Shown here piece after piece: positions 7,028 through 11,485 of a stretch of DNA of 11,485 bases (position 1 is its first letter; each line of letters opens with the position of its first letter). The notes beneath the pieces were generated by a model. The model was given only the letters and a program-made list of their open reading frames with translations. It was not told where the DNA came from and made no database searches. A program made the translations under genes and the position numbers. Source of the DNA: Bacteroidota bacterium (lineage in GTDB: Bacteria > Bacteroidota > Bacteroidia > Bacteroidales > CG2-30-32-10); NCBI GenBank assembly GCA_013334735.1, contig JAAXXA010000042.1, positions 1 to 11,485 of the forward strand, in the 5' to 3' direction.

Positions 7028-7295
7028 AAAGGATAACTAAATTGTTTTTTCTCATCATATCATAAATTTCAAAACGTCTATTTAGTTTTACGGTAGGTTA
7101 TATTTTATTTGCATAGCGCCGTTGTTTGGATTGGGAATAACCAATATTGAAGGATTTTCTGCAATATTTAAATTATCTAATTAAAAGAAAATAATGGCAT
7201 ACAACCTTTTTTATGATAATATTATGATTGTGGATAGCAAACATTTAAAATAATAAATATGATAAACATTAAAAAAGTAATTCAATGTGCGTAAG

Positions 7296-9071
7296 CTAAA
7301 AGCTTATACCCGGCTTAATATCTTTTACCATAAGTTGTAATGAAACATTCCCATTCCATTCGTTTTCGTCAATATGATAACATAAACTAAAGGGTTTTCC
7401 ACTTATAACATCATTAAAATAATGCGATTGTCCGAAAGCGATAGCGTTATATTCAGGATTGTAAATGCCCGGGTATATAACACTAAAACGTAAATGCGTT
7501 GTGCCGACTATCCTTGCCGAACCTCTGTCAACTAATCCTTTTGTTAGAAAAACCGGACACATATTTCCCGGTCCGAATGGCGCAAACTGTTGTAATATCT
7601 TAAAAAATTTTGAAGAAATTTCAGTAAGTTCAATTTCTGCATCTATTTCAACTTCGGGAATAAGCATTTCATCCGTGATTGTTTCTGACACAACTTTTTC
7701 AAATTTATCACGAAACGCCTCTAAATTCTCAGGTTTGAACGAAAGACCAGCTGCATATTTATGTCCGCCAAAATGTTCTAAAAGGTCGCTGCATGAATCT
7801 ATCGCATCATAAATATCGAAATCTTTTACCGAGCGTGCGCTCCCTGTTATCAAACCATTCGACTGTGTAAGTACAATAGTTGGTCTGTAATAATTTTCTG
7901 TCAAGCGTGAAGCAACAATACCAACAACACCTTTATGCCATTCAGGGCTATATACAACAGTAGTTTTGCGATCTGAATGAAGAGCATCGGATTGTATCAT
8001 TTCAATAGCCAGTTGAGTAATTGAAGTGTCGAGGCTTCTACGCTCAGTATTGTTTACATTTATATGCAAAGCAACTTCCATCGCCGATGTAGCATCTTCG
8101 CAAATGAGCAGTTTTACTGCATTCCTGCCATCTTCAATTCTTCCCGCGGCATTGATTCGCGGTCCTACCAAAAAAACCAAATCGTTAATATTCAATATGC
8201 GCGAAAAAACTTTTTCTTCTGTAGCCATTGTCGAATCAAGCTTTTTAATAGCGCTGAAAGTAAGTATAGCTTCTATTCCCGGACGTGGATTTGAATTAAT
8301 TTGTTTAAGACCGAAATACGAAAGTATCCTGTTTTCGCCTGTTACAGGTACAATATCCGAAGCAATGCTAACAACTACCAAATCCAGATACTGTATTAAA
8401 TCGCTAAAAGGAATATTATTTTTTATCGAATATGCCTGTATGAGCTTAAAACCTATGCCGCATCCCGAAAGTTCCTTGAAAGGATAATTACAATCGGATT
8501 GTTTGGGGTCGAGAACTGCTACTGCTTCGGGAATTTTTTCTCCGGGGCGGTGATGGTCGCAAATAATAAATTCAACACCTTTTTCTTTTGCATATTGTAT
8601 TTGTTCAACTGCTTTAATACCGCAATCGAGCGCAATAATAAGATTAAAACCATTATTGACAGCGTAATCAATTCCTATTATAGAAATACCATAACCTTCA
8701 ATATAACGGTCGGGTATATAAAAATCAATATTTTCGGATTTACATCCGCCTATGGCGGATTTATTGAAAAATGAGTAAACAAGAGCAACGGCTGAAGTTC
8801 CATCAACATCATAATCGCCGTAAACAAGTATTTTTTCGTTTTTCTTAATAGCATTTTCAATTCTAACAATAGCTTTATCCATATCCTTCATCAGGAAAGG
8901 ATCGTGAAGCTGAGATATCTCGGGGCGAAAAAATGCTTTAGCTTCTTCAAAAGTCTTTATCCCTCTTTGAACAAGCAGATTAGATAGTACGGTACTTATG
9001 TTTAATTCTTTAGAAAGAGATTTTACAAATAAAGCATCACCTTTTTCTTTTATAACCCATCGTTTTTCCAT
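7296..9071 (-). CDS. recJ: Single-stranded-DNA-specific exonuclease RecJ
   Basis: RecJ degrades single-stranded DNA 5' to 3' and acts in recombinational, base-excision and mismatch repair. The 591-residue protein is full length. DHH phosphoesterase motifs: VYGDYDVDG (83-91), IALDCGI (146-152), ICDHHRPGE (170-178) and VSIASDIVP (234-242), all metal ligands present. These are followed by VGPRINAAGRI (302-312), the DHHA1 domain with SPEWHKGVVGIVASRL (375-390) and FGGHKYAAGLS (434-444), and the OB-fold start FAPFGPGN (496-503). Residues 106-112 (AIGGCKS) come from a 21-bp palindromic insertion with flanking duplication; they lie just after motif I, in a surface-loop-like position before IDFYIPDRY, and keep the frame. 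The ATG at 9071 gives the expected N terminus. The gene is monocistronic, and no strong promoter was identified. Confidence 0.95.
   Translation of the reverse strand: MEKRWVIKEKGDALFVKSLSKELNISTVLSNLLVQRGIKTFEEAKAFFRPEISQLHDPFLMKDMDKAIVRIENAIKKNEKILVYGDYDVDGTSAVALVYSFFNKSAIGGCKSENIDFYIPDRYIEGYGISIIGIDYAVNNGFNLIIALDCGIKAVEQIQYAKEKGVEFIICDHHRPGEKIPEAVAVLDPKQSDCNYPFKELSGCGIGFKLIQAYSIKNNIPFSDLIQYLDLVVVSIASDIVPVTGENRILSYFGLKQINSNPRPGIEAILTFSAIKKLDSTMATEEKVFSRILNINDLVFLVGPRINAAGRIEDGRNAVKLLICEDATSAMEVALHINVNNTERRSLDTSITQLAIEMIQSDALHSDRKTTVVYSPEWHKGVVGIVASRLTENYYRPTIVLTQSNGLITGSARSVKDFDIYDAIDSCSDLLEHFGGHKYAAGLSFKPENLEAFRDKFEKVVSETITDEMLIPEVEIDAEIELTEISSKFFKILQQFAPFGPGNMCPVFLTKGLVDRGSARIVGTTHLRFSVIYPGIYNPEYNAIAFGQSHYFNDVISGKPFSLCYHIDENEWNGNVSLQLMVKDIKPGISF
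8735..8762 (-). repeat. 21-bp palindromic insertion inside recJ with 7-bp direct repeats
   Basis: On the plus strand ATCCGCC-TAT-GGCGGAT (8744-8760) is a perfect palindrome with a 3-nt centre. CGGATTT occurs at 8735-8741 and again at 8756-8762, exactly 21 bp apart, so the recJ protein reads KS-AIGGC-KS-EN. Removing one 21-bp unit restores a continuous frame (NKSENIDFYIPDRY) close to what is usual for Bacteroidota RecJ. It looks like a tiny in-frame insertion. Confidence 0.65.
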
Positions 9072-9182
9072 TAAAAAGAAAATTAGTCGGTAAAGGTAAA
9101 AATATTAAGCAGATTTTTGGGTTTTTACTTGTTTTTATAAAAATCAATAAAAATAAAGCAATTTTACAAAAAGCTCAAATGC

Positions 9183-10961
9183 TTATGGACAGGCTACTTC
9201 AGAGCCAAAAGTTGCAGATGGTTCGGGTGAAGCATATTTTCTGACCCGCGCCCAATCATATCTTTGGTAATGCGTTCCTGAACAACCACCGCCTCGTAAA
9301 TGAGCGTAATATGTTGCCGGACAATTGATGTTCCAGTTTGAAAGTAACACTCCATCCCTGTATGCTTTAAAGACTGTTCCGCCCGCTGCTATACCCATTC
9401 CCCACGTATAAACAGTATTAGTTGAGCCTGTGCTGTATGTATTTACTCCACAACTACCTTTCATAATAGATACTACATTGTCGGAACCACAATTTTGAAA
9501 TGTGCAGAAATAATCATCGCCTCCAAGTTCTCCCGATTGAGTTCCGCCCCAGCCAATAGCGGATTTCCAGTTATCTCCTCCTACTCCGATCACTTTTGCT
9601 TCAAAAATATATCCGTTTGCTGTATTAAAAGTAGCATTGGAAAATACATCCGATGAAGTCCAGTTAACACAGGAAGAAGTTCTGCCGATTTCCAGATATC
9701 CACCTGTTTGCGTAACATAAGCGCATCCATAACCTGTGCTGGTTGTTGTCCACATCGAAGAATTAAAAGAACCTGCATTAAAATCATCATACAGATCAAA
9801 AGTATTGGTTGCGCTGCTTAAAGAAGAAGCCAGGCTGTTTCCGTAATACATAAAAATATTAGTTCCGGCAGTTGGGATAGAAGGTACCTTCACCCAAACT
9901 GACGCTGTAGTTGATGCAGTATAGGTATCGATCCAATAATTTAAAAGAGTGCAGGAGCCGTCAGTAAAGCGAAGGTCGGAAAAATCGCTTTTCATTTTAC
10001 CTGCAACATAAGTAACAGTTAGAGAAATCTGATAATTGGTCAAAGCGCCACCTGAAGTATTGCTAACAGGTACAGGTTTGCTGTATTGCCAGCTCGACAA
10101 ATTACAAACCGTAACAGCAAGGTTAGAAGCGGCGCTTGTTCCACAGGCATTTGAAGCTGTAACGCTAACATCACCTGAATTTGAGCCGAAAGTAACATTT
10201 ATTGACGTGCTTCCCTGTCCTGAATTTATTGTTGCCCCCGATGGTACTGACCATGTGTAGGAAGTAGCCTCGCTCACAGCCGAAATATTATATGTTAAAG
10301 TTGGACTTGCAGTACAGGAAAATGAATTTCCGCTTATAGAGCCCGGTTGAGCAGGAGGACCTGAACAGCAGGCAGTAGTTGAATATGTTATTGTACCCGA
10401 ATTTCCACTTTTCCCGCATTGATTATATGCCCTTACACGGTAATAATAGGCGTTTCCGCACGATAAGCCTGTTATGTTATAGCTTAGGACGTTGCTTACA
10501 TTTACATTATTATAATTTGTGAGAATAGCTGTAAATCCATTATCAGTTGCAACATCAATATAATAACCGGTAGCAGACGATGAAGCGCTCCAGTTGGCTG
10601 TAATTTGTGTTTGTGCTGCGCCGCTTCCTGCCGTTGCAGTGGGAGCTGAAGGAGGCAAAGTAACGGGATTTCCCACCATATCCACCCATTCGCTGCCGTT
10701 GTAATAGTTGAAGTTGTTACAATCGGTATTGTAAACCATAAGACCTGTAGCAGGTGAAGATATTGCAATTCTTTGGTTATTGGACATCCTGGATATAAGC
10801 ACTCCCTGATTAGTACTGCTCACATCCAGAATTGAAGAATTATCAGCTTCTGCTCCGTTAGTATTAACGGCTATGCCCTGCGAAAATGAATTATAAGCAG
10901 AAAAAAAGTTTAAACAAATTAATGTGTATGCAATGATTGTTATTGCTTTGTTTGCTTTCAT
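9183..10961 (-). CDS. Secreted multidomain protein with FnIII, PKD-like and DUF2341 domains
   Basis: The 592-residue protein has a signal peptide (hydrophobic residues 7-22, cleavage near FSQ at 26-28). Next is a Bacteroidota-type N-terminal module, SSILDVSSTNQGVLISRMS through GLMVYNTD and YYNGSEWV (42-95), often seen in cell-surface or tail-fibre-like proteins. Then come a fibronectin type III-like domain (~104-196, ITANWSASSSATGYYIDV), a PKD/Ig-like domain (~204-286, SYTWSVPSGATI, SVTASNACG) and a DUF2341 domain (~289-375, DLRFTDGSCTLLNYWID, VWVKVPSI, MYYGN). A Gly/Cys-rich end resembling a concanavalin-like lectin fold (~390-588) closes it. Such proteins are usually surface-exposed or secreted and may bind glycans. 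Unusually, it ends PSATFGSEVACP with no T9SS sorting tail. A sampled stretch (10021-10200) is about 43% GC, above its neighbours. The molecular role is unknown. Confidence 0.85.
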   Translation of the reverse strand: MKANKAITIIAYTLICLNFFSAYNSFSQGIAVNTNGAEADNSSILDVSSTNQGVLISRMSNNQRIAISSPATGLMVYNTDCNNFNYYNGSEWVDMVGNPVTLPPSAPTATAGSGAAQTQITANWSASSSATGYYIDVATDNGFTAILTNYNNVNVSNVLSYNITGLSCGNAYYYRVRAYNQCGKSGNSGTITYSTTACCSGPPAQPGSISGNSFSCTASPTLTYNISAVSEATSYTWSVPSGATINSGQGSTSINVTFGSNSGDVSVTASNACGTSAASNLAVTVCNLSSWQYSKPVPVSNTSGGALTNYQISLTVTYVAGKMKSDFSDLRFTDGSCTLLNYWIDTYTASTTASVWVKVPSIPTAGTNIFMYYGNSLASSLSSATNTFDLYDDFNAGSFNSSMWTTTSTGYGCAYVTQTGGYLEIGRTSSCVNWTSSDVFSNATFNTANGYIFEAKVIGVGGDNWKSAIGWGGTQSGELGGDDYFCTFQNCGSDNVVSIMKGSCGVNTYSTGSTNTVYTWGMGIAAGGTVFKAYRDGVLLSNWNINCPATYYAHLRGGGCSGTHYQRYDWARVRKYASPEPSATFGSEVACP

Positions 10962-10989
10962 TAGTATATTTTAAATTAAAATTTAAACA

Positions 10990-11020
10990 CAAATATAATA
11001 TTTTTTGTAATTACCGGCAA
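10990..11020 (-). promoter_or_regulatory. Putative Bacteroidota promoter of the DUF2341 gene
   Basis: On the minus strand TATATTTG (10997-10990) is an exact TAnnTTTG -7 box. TTG (11020-11018) lies 20 nt upstream of it, close to the spacing expected for the -33 element. The -7 box ends 28 bp before the ATG at 10961. This is the best promoter match in the window. Confidence 0.5.
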
Positions 11021-11218
11021 TAAATGAGAAAAAAAATTAAACAACTTCAGGTACTTTTTGTTTAAAAAACTTTATATTTACAGAAAAATAATATTTACTG
11101 AAAGGTTTGGTAATTGGATAGTAATACTTAGGTAAACCGAAACAAAGGTAGGATTATAAATGAGTTAGCGGTCAGGCTATGACGACCCTAAACTTGAGAC
11201 GACAAAAAAATAAAAGAC

Positions 11219-11485
11219 ATGAAAAGATTAACGCCATTTGACTTTATAGAAAAAGCTACTGCTGTTCATGGCGACCAATATGACTATTCCAAAATCATAC
11301 ATGTATATGCTTCCGAAAAAGTAATCATAATCTGCAAAAAACACAATTATGAATTTTCGCAAAGACCACATGACCATTTAAGGGGAAGTGGTTGTCCTAT
11401 TTGCAGTGGGAAAATGAAAAAAACTGCTGAAGAATTTATTCGAGCTGCCCGAGAGATTCATGGAAACAAATACGCCTATGACAGG
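11219..11485 (+). CDS. Zinc-ribbon repeat protein, DUF723-like (3' partial)
   Basis: The ATG at 11219 is the first after an in-frame TGA at 11195, and the frame is open to the end of the window (89 codons). One full repeat is visible: FDFIEKATAVHGDQYDYSK, then VIIICKKHNYEFSQRPHDHL, then GSGCPICSG. The C-x(n)-H pair and the CPIC knuckle look like a zinc ribbon. A second repeat starts with EEFIRAAREIHGNKYAYD. Proteins with this repeat (YDYSK...C..HG.F.Q.P..HL.G.GCP.C) are known from phages, giant viruses and bacterial accessory regions, and from memory often end in a Vsr-like or other nuclease domain. That end is outside the window, so a nuclease role here is only a guess. It is likely accessory cargo. 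Confidence 0.7.
   Translation, partial: MKRLTPFDFIEKATAVHGDQYDYSKIIHVYASEKVIIICKKHNYEFSQRPHDHLRGSGCPICSGKMKKTAEEFIRAAREIHGNKYAYDR

Larger units (their letters stand above)
6769..7177 (-). pseudogene. Remnant of a T9SS type A C-terminal sorting domain
   Basis: Read on the minus strand, 7177-7088 encodes NIAENPSILVIPNPNNG followed by AMQIKYNLP and a stop. Shifting frame by one base continues as VKLNRRFEIYDMMRKNN (to about 7035), consistent with loss of one G in CCG(G)TA. After the inverted-repeat insertion, 6888-6769 encodes YKNSFSINAESLSQGIYFYK, then AIACNN...DKIVVIK and a TAA stop. The order (xPNPNNG, then FEIYDMM, then SLSQGIYFYK and a lysine end) is the canonical layout of the sorting domain that directs cargo through the type IX secretion system. 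No cargo-domain sequence lies upstream, so only the tail survives. The frameshift, the stop and the insertion mark it as dead. Confidence 0.75.
6668..7295. other. Gene-free stretch with decayed coding sequence and a small mobile element
   Basis: No intact gene is supported here. The stretch holds a broken T9SS sorting-domain sequence on the minus strand (6769-7177), interrupted by inverted-repeat elements (6883-7027). Bases 6668-6768 and 7178-7295 are AT-rich, and I recognise nothing in them. It separates the convergent barrel-protein and recJ genes. Confidence 0.7.

Noticed and set aside
7288..7306. Short hairpin TAAGC/GCTTA overlapping the recJ stop as a terminator
   Set aside because: The stem is only 5 bp and no T-tract follows directly.
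7465..8774. Long open frames on the plus strand opposite recJ
   Set aside because: They lie wholly within the well-conserved recJ gene on the other strand, show no recognisable protein features, and are explained as antisense shadows.
11163..11194. Integron attC-like recombination site (GTTAGCG ... CTAAAC)
   Set aside because: The cores are in the wrong order for attC (GTT core first, AAC second), the inverted pairing is only 7 of 10, and no integrase or second cassette is visible.

Overview
The window looks like a chromosomal (or metagenome-assembled) fragment from a member of the Bacteroidota. It is AT-rich. It encodes a GldB-type gliding-motility lipoprotein, carries the remains of a type IX secretion (T9SS) C-terminal sorting domain, and has two small outer-membrane barrel proteins. 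Several genes are preceded by the Bacteroidota -7 promoter consensus TAnnTTTG. No tRNA, rRNA, CRISPR array or intact insertion sequence was seen.

Layout. (1) Bases 1-436 hold the end of an ORF that begins as the TPP-binding C-terminal part of an acetolactate synthase and finishes as a SPOR domain; this is either a true gene fusion or an assembly chimera. (2) An imperfect three-block hairpin repeat (483-550) leads into trmB (565-1236), a tRNA m7G46 methyltransferase. (3) A convergent amidohydrolase/deaminase gene (1297-2487, minus) follows, then divergent murB (2729-3745), which ends 5 bp from the convergent gldB (3751-4773, minus). (4) Divergent from gldB is a likely two-gene unit of outer-membrane barrel proteins (4829-5887 and 5903-6667). 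(5) Bases 6668-7295 contain no intact gene. They hold a decayed T9SS sorting-domain fragment on the minus strand, interrupted by a 95-bp MITE-like element with about 27-bp terminal inverted repeats. (6) recJ (7296-9071, minus) carries a 21-bp palindromic in-frame insertion with 7-bp direct repeats. (7) A secreted multidomain protein (FnIII, PKD-like, DUF2341, lectin-like end) lies at 9183-10961 (minus). (8) The right edge (11219 onward) begins a repeat zinc-ribbon protein of the DUF723-like kind, cut by the window end and probably accessory cargo.

Most genes are conserved housekeeping (tRNA modification, peptidoglycan precursor synthesis, DNA repair) or cell-surface functions, arranged as short, mostly single-gene units in alternating orientation rather than one operon. 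I did not find a clearly new multi-gene system. The most notable signals are structural: the synthase-SPOR junction, the short palindromic insertion in recJ, the MITE inside the sorting-domain remnant, and the truncated repeat protein at the right edge.
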